Below the pieces are notes generated by a model that was not told the origin of the DNA, searched no databases, and saw only the letters and a list, made by a program, of their open reading frames with translations. Made by a program: the position numbers and the translations under genes. Shown piece after piece: positions 7,014 to 13,565 of a DNA stretch of 13,565 nt (positions are counted from its first letter, which is position 1; the number at the start of each line of letters is the position of its first letter). Source of the DNA: Synergistaceae bacterium UBA4088 (GTDB lineage Bacteria; Synergistota; Synergistia; Synergistales; Thermovirgaceae); NCBI GenBank assembly GCA_002382605.1, contig DFYG01000155.1, forward strand, positions 6,030 to 19,594, read 5' to 3'.

Positions 7014-7294
7014 AAAGCATATCTTCCAGGATAGCCATCCGGCTTTTAAGATTCTATCAGATCTGTGTCTCCCCCTTTCTTGGAGACAACTGCAGGTTCT
7101 ATCCCTCATGCTCCCGATACGCGATGGAAAGCATAGAGAGGTTCGGCCTGCTGAGAGGTATGATCCTCTCGTTATTTCGTATAATGAAATGCGGTCCCTG
7201 GAACGGCGGCGGCTATGATCCGGTCCCTGATGTATTGCCTCCGTTTTCTTGCAGGGTTTTCCATCGTAGAGAATATTTTCCCAGGGGAAGGTGA
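7010..7294 (+). CDS. yidD: Membrane protein insertion efficiency factor YidD
   Basis: Small amphipathic, inner-membrane-associated protein of 94 residues (usually 70-90) that assists YidC/Sec-dependent membrane-protein insertion. Diagnostic parts are the N-terminal helix IAIRLLRFYQICVSPFLG, CRFYPSCSRYAMESI (C28 and C34), and GGGYDPVPD at 66-74 after C61. In most relatives the residue after that Cys is His (CHPxxxGGYDPVP); here it is Gly (CGPW). The start ATG overlaps the rnpA stop, and the stop overlaps the yidC GTG (GTGA), the order expected for this operon. The C-terminal tail (about 75-94) is basic and not conserved. Confidence 0.93.
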   Translation: MKSISSRIAIRLLRFYQICVSPFLGDNCRFYPSCSRYAMESIERFGLLRGMILSLFRIMKCGPWNGGGYDPVPDVLPPFSCRVFHRREYFPRGR

Positions 7295-8091
7295 ATCCTT
7301 TGAGCGCAATATGGAAAGCGGCGGGCGATTTTCTGCTTTTTATCCTTAACAGCATTTATTCTTTCACGAACTCGTATGGAATAGCCATTATCGTGCTTAC
7401 GATCCTTATCAAGATCGTGTTGCAACCTCTCTCACACAAACAGCTCGTCAGCATGCAGATGATGCAGAAGCTTCAGCCCAGGATGAAGATCCTTCAGGAA
7501 AAATACGCTGACGACAAGGAGACGCTGAACAAGGAGATAATGAAGCTCTACAAGGAGAACAAGGTCAATCCTGCTGCAGGGTGCCTTCCGCTCCTTGTAC
7601 AGTTGCCGATATTGATACTTCTGTTCCGCGTTCTCATGAACCTTGATCTTGGTGGAGCCACCTTCCTGGGCATCAGTCTGGAAGGGTCTGTCCTTTCGAC
7701 CCTCGGCCAGGCATTGGGACTTCCTTCAGAGGCCATAGGAATAGGCGCTATCTTTTCCGGGATAACGGCTAATCCGGCTGGTCTTTTGAACATTTTCACT
7801 TACGGGGCCAATCTTGTTCTGCTTTTGGCAGTCGGGTTCCTCACATGGTTCCAGCAGAAGCTGAGCGGCAGCGGTGCCAACCCCCAGATGCAGTTCATGA
7901 GCTGGTTCATGCCGCTCTTCCTTACTTTCATATGCCTCAGCCTTCCGGGCGGGGTACTTCTCTATTGGGGAGTTTCATCCCTGATCGGTGTCGCCCAGCA
8001 GTGGTATGTAAAGCGAAAGACCGAGGTGGAGATGCAGGAGAAGCCTGTTCTGCTGAAGGATAAGCCCACCAGGAAGGGTTCAAGGGTGTAG
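7291..8091 (+). CDS. yidC: Membrane protein insertase YidC/Oxa1
   Basis: Inserts and folds inner-membrane proteins, alone or with SecYEG. 266 residues, the short type without the large periplasmic domain of Gram-negative YidC; there is no lipobox, unlike SpoIIIJ-type proteins. First core segment about 28-46 (GIAIIVLTILIKIVLQPLSHKQL), then the charged cytoplasmic hairpin 50-93 (LQPRMKILQEKYADDKETLN), GCLPLLVQLPILILLFR at 97-113, and further segments at about 167-187, 203-219 and 220-238, with a basic tail. Lys41 sits where the conserved groove Arg is expected (R-x-x-x-x-P-L). The GTG start at 7291 overlaps the yidD stop but the GGGGAAG before it has no spacing; TTG at 7300 (starting LSAIWKAAGD) with AAGGTG six bases upstream may be the true start. 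Confidence 0.95.
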   Translation: MNPLSAIWKAAGDFLLFILNSIYSFTNSYGIAIIVLTILIKIVLQPLSHKQLVSMQMMQKLQPRMKILQEKYADDKETLNKEIMKLYKENKVNPAAGCLPLLVQLPILILLFRVLMNLDLGGATFLGISLEGSVLSTLGQALGLPSEAIGIGAIFSGITANPAGLLNIFTYGANLVLLLAVGFLTWFQQKLSGSGANPQMQFMSWFMPLFLTFICLSLPGGVLLYWGVSSLIGVAQQWYVKRKTEVEMQEKPVLLKDKPTRKGSRV

Positions 8092-8104
8092 TATCGCATG
8101 GTTG

Positions 8105-8127
8105 ACAGGAGGGGGGTAGTGTCCTGT
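8105..8127 (+). promoter_or_regulatory. Inverted repeat enclosing the jag ribosome-binding site and start
   Basis: ACAGGA (8105-8110) and TCCTGT (8122-8127) are perfect inverted repeats around an 11-base loop that contains six Gs and TAG. The Shine-Dalgarno AGGAGG (8107-8112) is mostly in the left arm and the first two bases of the GTG start (8126-8128) are in the right arm, so the folded RNA would hide both. Pairing is seen in the sequence; a regulatory role is inference. Confidence 0.4.
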
Positions 8128-8761
8128 GGAAGATAAGGAAACATTCGTTGTGGAAGTCAATTCAGTTGAAGAAGCTCGTCATATAGGTTCTTTAAGATGG
8201 TCGGTTGATCCCTCCGGACTTGATGTTGAGGTCCTGGATGAAGGGAAGAGGCTCTTCGGTCTGCTTGGGAAGAAGATGCGCGTTTCGGTATCCCGCGGGA
8301 CTGGAAAATCCGATCCGGATCCATCTCCTTTCCTGGAGGAATTGCTTGCCCGGATGGATATGTCTGTCGAACCGGTTGCAGGAGATGGCGGGAACATCAA
8401 TCTCACGGGCGAGGATGCGGGGATCGTCATAGGGCGCTACGGAGAGACGCTGAAAGCAATGGAGTTCATAACTAACCTTGTTCTCCGTGATCGGGAACCG
8501 GGAAGCAGGATCAGACTGGACAGTGACGGATACAGAATGCGGAGGCAGGAGAGCGTTGAAAAGGTAGCCCTGGCCGCTGCCAGGGAAGTGCAGAGAAAGG
8601 GCAGGCCGATACGCCTCGAACCAATGAGCAGTTGGGAGCGAAGGATCGTTCATATCACGCTGAAGGAACGCGAGGATGTGGAGACGAGTTCCACGGGTAC
8701 GGAACCAACCAGGAGAGTCGTCGTTTCTCCCCGGAGAAAGGGTGGCTCAAGAGCGGACTGA
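8126..8761 (+). CDS. jag: Jag/KhpB (EloR) RNA-binding protein
   Basis: Cytoplasmic RNA-binding protein of 211 residues, linked in other bacteria to cell elongation and envelope regulation together with KhpA. Domains in order: Jag_N (about 1-55; the end, FGLLGKKMRVSV, is typical), an acidic/polar linker, a KH domain (about 72-140) with GIVIGRYGETLKAMEFI carrying the GxxG loop (IGRYGE), and an R3H domain (about 145-200) with PMSSWERRIVHITL, showing the Arg and His three residues apart. The tail is Arg-rich. Start is GTG at 8126, 34 bases after the yidC stop; the SD AGGAGG is about 13 bases upstream, a long spacing, though the following G-run could serve. Last gene of the rpmH operon; mnmE, often next, is absent. 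Confidence 0.93.
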   Translation: MEDKETFVVEVNSVEEARHIGSLRWSVDPSGLDVEVLDEGKRLFGLLGKKMRVSVSRGTGKSDPDPSPFLEELLARMDMSVEPVAGDGGNINLTGEDAGIVIGRYGETLKAMEFITNLVLRDREPGSRIRLDSDGYRMRRQESVEKVALAAAREVQRKGRPIRLEPMSSWERRIVHITLKEREDVETSSTGTEPTRRVVVSPRRKGGSRAD

Positions 8762-8800
8762 ATCCTCCTGCCATGTATCCACGCCCCCATAGTCTTTTTC

Positions 8801-8832
8801 AGGCCCACGGTTTTCCATGCCGCGGGTCTTTT
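8801..8832 (+). terminator. Intrinsic terminator after jag
   Basis: AGGCCCACGG (8801-8810) pairs with CCGCGGGTCT (8820-8829), with one A/C mismatch and one G-U pair, loop TTTTCCATG, and a T-run through 8832. It lies 40 bases after the jag stop and 50 bases before the next promoter, as expected for the end of the rpmH operon. Confidence 0.5.
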
Positions 8833-8878
8833 GCTGTAATGGGTATTCCATTTCTGAATTCTCGCTTTTTGCTCAGGG

Positions 8879-8887
8879 TGATATAGT
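8879..8887 (+). promoter_or_regulatory. Extended -10 promoter for the SAM hydrolase gene
   Basis: TGATATAGT, an extended -10 identical to that before rpmH, 22 bases before the ATG. The -35 position (TTCTCG at 8859-8864, 17-base spacing) is poor, so the extended -10 would carry recognition. The transcript leader would be very short and would begin close to the Shine-Dalgarno GGAGGAGGGG (8893-8902). Confidence 0.5.
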
Positions 8888-8909
8888 AAACGGGAGGAGG
8901 GGTTTTGAT

Positions 8910-9719
8910 ATGACCGGTTCTTTCAGGTGTGTGACATTTCTTTCCGATTTCGGTATGGCCGACGAAACAGTTGCCTGCTGCAAGGGGCTTCTTCTCCGGA
9001 GGGGGGTCGATCTGCCGCTGATCGACATAAGTCACGAAGTTCCTCCTTTCGATGTTATCTCCGGCGGCTGGATGCTGGCGGGAGCCATCCTCTACATGCC
9101 AGTCGGGGTCCATCTTGCTGTTGTTGACCCGGGTGTGGGAACAAGGAGGAACATACTTGTAGTCAAAAGCTCCCGGGGAGACCTCCTGGTGGGTCCTGAT
9201 AACGGGCTTCTCATACCGGCGGCAGAGAGGACCGGAGGTGTAAGCGCCTGCTGGTCGGTTGAAAGGCCGGCCTCCGGAATAGAGACAGCCTCAACAACAT
9301 TCCACGCAAGAGATATTATGGCCCCGGTCGTCGCGGACCTCGTTGCGGGGATGCCTCCCGAAGAGTGCGGAATATCTCTGACCCGGGGGGATATGACATC
9401 CTTCCCACTGCCTGCCCCTCATACAACCCCCGGGAAGATATCCGGCCATGTCGCCCTGGTTGACACCTTCGGGACCATAAGGACTAACATACCCTGGACC
9501 TCGCTCGGGAACGTGGGGGAGTCCGGGATGAGAATAAGTTGCGGTTGGCTTTTCAGCATTCCGATAGGAAGCACGTTCTCTGATGTAAATTCGGGTGAGC
9601 TTGTGGCGCTGGAGGACAGTTGGGGATTCGTTTCGATAGCCGTCAACAGGGGAAGGGCGTCGGACATCCTCGGGTTCAAGCCCGGAGACCCCGTATCCGT
9701 AGAATTTACGATTCCCTGA
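8910..9719 (+). CDS. S-adenosylmethionine hydrolase, DUF62 family
   Basis: Member of the SAM hydroxide adenosyltransferase (DUF62) family, which uses water to split S-adenosylmethionine into adenosine and methionine; fluorinase and chlorinase are relatives. 269 residues, normal length. Motifs: TFLSDFG (9-15), ISHEVPPFD (40-48), VVDPGVGTRR (71-80), GPDNGL (95-100), FHARDIMAP (131-139) and DTFGTIRTN (185-193). D73, R80 and H132 fall at the spacing of the catalytic Asp-Arg-His triad described for the Pyrococcus enzyme (68, 75, 127), all shifted by five. I chose ATG 8910 because an ideal GGAGGAGGGG lies seven bases upstream; the frame extends to an ATG at 8817, but that part overlaps the terminator and promoter and has no family similarity. 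htrA follows after 50 bases, probably on the same transcript. Physiological role is unclear for most members. Confidence 0.9.
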   Translation: MTGSFRCVTFLSDFGMADETVACCKGLLLRRGVDLPLIDISHEVPPFDVISGGWMLAGAILYMPVGVHLAVVDPGVGTRRNILVVKSSRGDLLVGPDNGLLIPAAERTGGVSACWSVERPASGIETASTTFHARDIMAPVVADLVAGMPPEECGISLTRGDMTSFPLPAPHTTPGKISGHVALVDTFGTIRTNIPWTSLGNVGESGMRISCGWLFSIPIGSTFSDVNSGELVALEDSWGFVSIAVNRGRASDILGFKPGDPVSVEFTIP

Positions 9720-9769
9720 AAGGGATGGAAGAGCATAATTACAGGAAAAGGGTCAAGGAGGTGTTCTGA

Positions 9770-11182
9770 ATGAAAAAAATACCCGGACAAAAGCTCCTGG
9801 TCGTTTTCCTTCTCTCGATGCTTCTAGCTGCGGGTGTATTTATGTCCCCCCCCCTATCCTCAGCAGCACAGGATGCTTTTACCGGCAATCCCGTGGCAAG
9901 GATAGTAAGACTATCGTCTCCTGCCGTGGTCAATATTGATACCGAGGCCATGGTGCAGAGGTCGGTCTCCCCATTTCCCAATGATCCCTTCTTCAGGGAG
10001 TTGTTCGGTGACCGATTCGACAGTTTTTCCCGGGAGGTGCCGATGAGAGGGAAAGGTTCCGGTTTCATCGTTACCGGGGACGGCTATATACTGACGAACA
10101 ACCATGTTATTGACGGTCCTGCCAATATCAGGATCGAAGTCACCCTTTCAGACGGCAGCACCCATCCGGCCAGAGTGATCGGAAGGGATCCCACGTTCGA
10201 CCTGGCGGTCATCAAGATCGATGCAGAGGGGCTTCCGACCATACCGCTCGGGGACTCCGACAAAGTTGAGGTCGGGGAATGGGCCATAGCTATAGGGAAT
10301 CCATTTGGATTTGAGAGCAGCGTAACGGTAGGCGTGATATCCGCAAAAAACCGCTCTGTGAGAGCCAGGGATCTCAATTTTGACGGATTCCTGCAGACCG
10401 ATGCCGCGATCAATCCCGGGAACAGCGGCGGTCCCCTTCTGAATCTCGACGGTGAGGTGGTCGGTATCAACACTGCCATAATCCCCTATGCCCAGGGTAT
10501 CGGTTTTGCAGTTCCGGTCAACATGGCGAAGCAGATAATGGAAGATCTGGTAAAGTTCGGAAAGGTGAACCGGGGGTGGCTTGGAGTATATCTACAGCCG
10601 CTGACAAAGGAGTTTGCCACTGCTTACGGCATCAAGGCAGGAGAAGGTGCTGTCGTAAGCGACGTGGTCAATGAGTCCCCGGCGGACAGGGCCGGTATCA
10701 TCAGGGGTGATGTAATAACTGAAATGGATGGCCGCAAGATAAAGGATCACAGGGACGTTGTGGTGGGGATTCGTCAGCACCTTTCCGGCGACAAGGTTGA
10801 TATTGTGATCCTCCGCAAGGGTGCCCCAAAAAAGATCAAGGTTACACTTGCTCCGGTACCGTCCACCGATGTCTCCGGGGCCTCGGCGGTTCCGGAACCC
10901 CAGAGATCATCAAGGCTTGGCATTACGGTATCCGGCAACACTCCCGAACTCAGGAAGGAGTTCGACATCTCCGTGGACAGCGGGGTCGTGGTTACGGATG
11001 TCCAGCCTGAGTCTACCGGGCAGAGGCTGGGGTTGAGGAAGGGTGATGCGGTACTTGAGATAAATGGCCAGACAGTTACCGGCGTCGGCAAATGGGAGGA
11101 GATCCTTTCAAAAGATCCCCAAACGGTAGTTCTGCTCATCCTTCGCGAGGGTCGAACCTTTTTCGTTTCCGCCAATCTCTAG
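9770..11182 (+). CDS. htrA: HtrA/DegP-type periplasmic serine protease
   Basis: Exported trypsin-like protease and chaperone (470 residues) for damaged or misfolded envelope proteins. Signal peptide about 1-33: basic MKKIPGQK, hydrophobic core LLVVFLLSMLLAAGVFM, likely cleavage after SSAA (A33). Protease domain about 40-260, with H112 (TNNHVID), D144 (TFDLAVIKID) and S219 (GNSGGP) as the catalytic triad. Two PDZ domains: about 267-357, starting RGWLGV, and about 384-466, with SSRLGITVSG and LGLRKGDAVLEINGQTV. This is the DegP/DegQ layout, not the membrane-anchored single-PDZ DegS type. The ATG has AAGGAGGTG about seven bases upstream. No separate promoter is evident in the 50-base gap after the SAM hydrolase gene. 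A run of nine Cs lies in the codons for residues 26-29. It converges with a two-component system, whose target could include envelope stress genes, but that is only inference. Confidence 0.95.
   Translation: MKKIPGQKLLVVFLLSMLLAAGVFMSPPLSSAAQDAFTGNPVARIVRLSSPAVVNIDTEAMVQRSVSPFPNDPFFRELFGDRFDSFSREVPMRGKGSGFIVTGDGYILTNNHVIDGPANIRIEVTLSDGSTHPARVIGRDPTFDLAVIKIDAEGLPTIPLGDSDKVEVGEWAIAIGNPFGFESSVTVGVISAKNRSVRARDLNFDGFLQTDAAINPGNSGGPLLNLDGEVVGINTAIIPYAQGIGFAVPVNMAKQIMEDLVKFGKVNRGWLGVYLQPLTKEFATAYGIKAGEGAVVSDVVNESPADRAGIIRGDVITEMDGRKIKDHRDVVVGIRQHLSGDKVDIVILRKGAPKKIKVTLAPVPSTDVSGASAVPEPQRSSRLGITVSGNTPELRKEFDISVDSGVVVTDVQPESTGQRLGLRKGDAVLEINGQTVTGVGKWEEILSKDPQTVVLLILREGRTFFVSANL
9846..9854 (+). repeat. 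Nine-C homopolymer in the htrA signal-peptide codons
   Basis: TCC-CCC-CCC-CTA encodes Ser-Pro-Pro-Leu (26-29), giving nine consecutive Cs about 75 bases into the gene. Runs this long are slippage-prone; gain or loss of one C would shift the frame before the protease domain. It may also be a place for sequencing error. Confidence 0.9.
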
Positions 11183-11216
11183 ATCCGGTTACCCGGTTGA
11201 TCGCGGGGCAATAGAT

Positions 11217-11242
11217 GGAGGGGGCCATTGCCGGCCCCCTCC
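11217..11242. terminator. Bidirectional terminator between htrA and the kinase gene
   Basis: GGAGGGGGCC (11217-11226) and GGCCCCCTCC (11233-11242) form a perfect 10-bp GC-rich stem with a six-base loop (ATTGCC). It lies 35 bases after the htrA stop and only three bases beyond the stop of the minus-strand kinase. T-runs are poor on both sides (TGTCATTC on plus; ATCTATTG on minus), but the stem is very strong and the location between convergent genes supports the call. Confidence 0.75.
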
Positions 11243-11244
11243 TG

Positions 11245-12750
11245 TCATTCAAAGTCGTAATCCTCAAGCGCATCCTTGTCAAGGGGGAAGCGGACCCGGA
11301 AAAGAGAACCTTTCCCTTTTTGGGATTCAATCTCTATCGTTGCGCCGTGGATCTGCGCTATCCGCTGCACAAGGGGAAGCCCCAGTCCGAACCCGGGGGT
11401 CGTTCTCGAGTTCTCCGCTCTCCAGAAACGTTCAAAGCATAGCTTGATCTCCTCAGGGTCAAGACCCGGGCCGTGATCCCATACCTCAATTACGGACTCG
11501 TCGCGTGTAGTGTCGATACAGGTTCTTACTCCTACTGAGCTCCCGGGAGGGGAGTGCTTGGAGGCGTTTTCCAGAAGGTTGTTAACAAGCCGAAGTATCA
11601 TGGCCTCCCTTCCTGCGGTTGGTGCAGGTTCAAGATCCTCTTTGAGGATCTGCCCCCTTTTGGATATCAGAGGAGAGATATCTGATATTGCGTCTTCGGC
11701 TACTATCAGAAGGTCGGCTGGCTCCTTGCTGTCCAGCCCTCTCACGTTATCAAGCCTTGCCAGTTCCAGCAGCGCTCCTACGAGGTTCTGCATATTATCG
11801 ATGCTGTATATGATCTCCTGGAACTTTCTGACGTAGTAGTCGCCATCGCGCTCCTTTAGAAGAGCCACGTCGACTGTTCCTCTCATGATCGCGAGAGGTG
11901 TCCTGAGCTCATGACTGGCGTCCGAAGTGAACTGCTGAAGGTTCTTTACGCTCTGGTTGAGTCCCTGAAGCATGTTCCTGATCTGTTGCACTATCTCGAG
12001 TATCTCCGTGTCGGTCTCCCCGAGGGGGGATTCTATGCTCATATTCTCTATCGATACCCTTGAAAGGGCGTGGTTGATGGCCTTCAGAGGTTTCATAGCC
12101 TGCCCCGCGACCATTCTGCCAACGAGGAGGGACAACAGTATCCCGGCCGCGCCAGCCATCAGGATCATCCAGAAAAGGAGATACCTGGATTTCAGAAGGT
12201 AGGTCAGAGGTATCATGGCGACAAGGAACGCCTGATCTCCGGACAAGGTAGTCGGGGTTACCGATACTCTCCAAAGATCGCGGTCGTTAAGATACTTCCA
12301 GGGGAAAACCCACCAGAGTTTCTGGAGGAAACGGTTATTTCCGGTGTCTAAGGTAAACAGTTCATTCAGATCTTCAGATCGCGGGAATATCGAAGAGGAA
12401 ATGATCGGGGCGTTAACGCCGGGAGGGAGGTGGAAAAGAAGGGACATATCTTCATCGTAGATCTGAAATACCGCGGTCATGGTCCGTTCCTGCCAGAAAA
12501 GGGCCGGAAGTCTTCCTGTTGTCTCGAAGAAATCCGAAATTTCCGCCGAAGAGGAAGCAAGAGCTTTATCCACCCTGTCGATCTCCATAAAGGTGAAAAG
12601 AGTGAATACCGCCATCCCGAACAAGGCGATAATGGCCGTTATCGTCAGGGAAGAGAAAAAAACGAGCCTGTAACGAAACGAGCGGAGCCTTACCGGCCAC
12701 CGCCCGTCAGTGATTTTTTCCATTGATCTTCCATCCCCCGGGACTCCCAT
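11245..12750 (-). CDS. Membrane sensor histidine kinase
   Basis: Two-component sensor kinase of 501 residues, cytoplasmic-membrane protein with an external sensor. Layout: short basic N-terminus, TM1 about 29-55, an extracytoplasmic region of about 130 residues (56-187), TM2 about 188-212, HAMP about 212-266, dimerisation/phosphoacceptor helix with SDASHELRTPL (H280), and the ATPase domain: N-box LVNNLLENASKHS (388-400), G1 DHGPGL (425-430), F-box CFERFWRAE and G2 GFGLGLPL (453-460). It starts 20 bases after the regulator stop on the same strand, so it is the likely partner. The ATG at 12750 has a weak Shine-Dalgarno; an ATG at 12723 (MEKITDG) preceded by GGATGGAAG may be the true start. I do not recognise the sensor region as a named domain; the stimulus is unknown. 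Confidence 0.94.
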   Translation of the reverse strand: MGVPGDGRSMEKITDGRWPVRLRSFRYRLVFFSSLTITAIIALFGMAVFTLFTFMEIDRVDKALASSSAEISDFFETTGRLPALFWQERTMTAVFQIYDEDMSLLFHLPPGVNAPIISSSIFPRSEDLNELFTLDTGNNRFLQKLWWVFPWKYLNDRDLWRVSVTPTTLSGDQAFLVAMIPLTYLLKSRYLLFWMILMAGAAGILLSLLVGRMVAGQAMKPLKAINHALSRVSIENMSIESPLGETDTEILEIVQQIRNMLQGLNQSVKNLQQFTSDASHELRTPLAIMRGTVDVALLKERDGDYYVRKFQEIIYSIDNMQNLVGALLELARLDNVRGLDSKEPADLLIVAEDAISDISPLISKRGQILKEDLEPAPTAGREAMILRLVNNLLENASKHSPPGSSVGVRTCIDTTRDESVIEVWDHGPGLDPEEIKLCFERFWRAENSRTTPGFGLGLPLVQRIAQIHGATIEIESQKGKGSLFRVRFPLDKDALEDYDFE

Positions 12751-12770
12751 CCCAAAGAATATGCGGGAGC

Positions 12771-13451
12771 TTATTCGTAGGCCGGGCAGATAACCTTATA
12801 TCCTACACCCCTGACCGTTACGACAACCACGTCGAGGTTGAAGGGGCGAAGTTTGTCCCTGAGATACTTTACGTGAACATCGACGACGTTGCTTGTCCCG
12901 TCATACTCCTTTTTCCAGACGTGGGCAATTATCCTCTCTCTGGTGAAGACCTGATTCTCAAAGCGCATAAGAAGTTCAAGGATGTCGAACTCCCGCCGCC
13001 TCAGGGGAATGATCTCTCCGTCAGCCTTGCACTCCCTTGCGATAGGATCCAGCATCAGGGGGCCACAGTTGAGGATCGGCCGTTTCAGTTCGGAGTGCCT
13101 TCTTGTGAGAGCATTGATCCTCGCGACCAGTTCACGGAAATCAAAGGGTTTAACAAGGTAATCGTCCGCTCCCTTGTTGAGACCTTCCACCCTGTCTTCG
13201 ATAGAGTCCTTGGCTGTCAGCATTATCACAGGGGTGTCTTTCCCTTCTTCTCTTGCCTTCTCCACCACTTCATAACCGTCGATACCCGGGATCATTATGT
13301 CCAGCACGATGCAATCATAGTCTGTGCTTCGTATTTTGCCGATCCCTTCTATTCCGTCGTAAGCGCTGTCTACGTCAAAGCCGTTCTCAGCGAATCCCTC
13401 CGAGAGAACCTGGACTAGATCCCTGTTGTCCTCAATGATGAGGATCTTCAT
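12771..13451 (-). CDS. OmpR/PhoB-family response regulator
   Basis: Phosphorylated DNA-binding regulator, 226 residues, normal for the family. Receiver domain about 1-115: acidic pocket E7 D8, phospho-acceptor D51 (VLDIMIPG), T79 in MLTAKD and K101 (YLVKPFDF). Winged-helix C-terminal domain about 125-224, with PLRRREFDILELLM, the recognition-helix part NVVDVHVKYLRDKL, and the wing TVRGVGYKV. The ATG has AAGGAGAG about seven bases upstream on the minus strand. First gene of the pair; the kinase follows. The nearest convergent unit is SAM hydrolase-htrA, which might be coincidental; the window shows no other target. Confidence 0.96.
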   Translation of the reverse strand: MKILIIEDNRDLVQVLSEGFAENGFDVDSAYDGIEGIGKIRSTDYDCIVLDIMIPGIDGYEVVEKAREEGKDTPVIMLTAKDSIEDRVEGLNKGADDYLVKPFDFRELVARINALTRRHSELKRPILNCGPLMLDPIARECKADGEIIPLRRREFDILELLMRFENQVFTRERIIAHVWKKEYDGTSNVVDVHVKYLRDKLRPFNLDVVVVTVRGVGYKVICPAYE

Positions 13452-13565
13452 GGTGTCTCTCCTTCCTTTCGATCAGAGTTATTGGAATATTCATTAACAA
13501 TCAAACCACACAATTAAGAAAATGTCGAGTGCAGAATGAGCAGAAACTTATCGGATTCCCACTAC
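13452..13565 (-). promoter_or_regulatory. AT-rich upstream region of the regulator-kinase pair
   Basis: No gene is seen in these 114 bases. On the minus strand, TCGACA (13523-13528) and TTTGAT (13500-13505) are 17 bases apart and could be -35 and -10 elements, leaving a leader of about 45 bases. TTGATT/TAACTC just downstream is another option. No clear direct-repeat operator of the OmpR type is visible. Confidence 0.3.

Noticed and set aside
8817..8909. N-terminal extension of the SAM hydrolase
   Set aside because: The stretch overlaps the jag terminator and a promoter; the family starts at ATG 8910, which has an ideal Shine-Dalgarno.
12723..13418. A 231-codon open frame on the plus strand opposite the response regulator
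   Set aside because: The minus strand encodes a full response regulator with every key residue; the opposite frame is a shadow with no family pattern.
1..13565. CRISPR arrays, tRNA or rRNA genes, insertion sequences, prophage genes
   Set aside because: I looked for spaced repeats, tRNA-like cloverleaf sequence, transposase motifs and phage genes and saw none.

Overview
The window holds a compact block of bacterial chromosomal housekeeping genes at moderately high GC. I see no phage, transposon, CRISPR array, tRNA or rRNA. My tentative assignment is the phylum Synergistota. The reasons are the gene order (holA with a convergent rpsT; a PrsW-like gene and a DinG-like gene ahead of rpmH), frequent TTG and GTG starts, a YidC without a signal or lipobox sequence, and an exported HtrA that suggests a diderm envelope. 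This is inference from pattern and could be wrong at phylum level.

Left part (1-3493): the 3' part of leuS, then holA two bases later (TTG start). rpsT faces them on the minus strand, with a shared hairpin between the two stop codons. rpsT is read from a short region carrying two extended -10 motifs.

Middle left (3494-6476): a PrsW-type membrane protease gene is closely followed by a DinG/XPD-type iron-sulphur helicase gene. Then comes a gap of about 375 bp. It starts with a degenerate 7-bp tandem repeat that runs out of the helicase stop codon, continues with a short protein-like stretch with no start codon, and ends with a good promoter.

Middle right (6477-8829): the conserved rpmH-rnpA-yidD-yidC-jag operon, for ribosomal protein L34, the RNase P protein, membrane-insertion factors and an RNA-binding protein. 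Genes abut or overlap by four bases, except jag, which has its own strong Shine-Dalgarno sequence inside a small inverted repeat. A hairpin with a T-run follows jag. The usual flanking genes dnaA and mnmE/mnmG are not here.

Right part (8830-13565): a second transcription unit encodes a DUF62 S-adenosylmethionine hydrolase and an exported HtrA serine protease. It converges on a minus-strand two-component system (OmpR-type regulator, then a membrane histidine kinase). A perfect 10-bp GC-rich hairpin separates the two 3' ends.

I do not find a convincing undescribed system. The points most worth checking are a nine-C tract in the htrA signal-peptide codons, the inverted repeat enclosing the jag ribosome-binding site and start codon, a Lys in place of the groove Arg of YidC, a degenerate RnpA signature motif, and the heptad repeat with adjacent coding-like remnant between dinG and rpmH.
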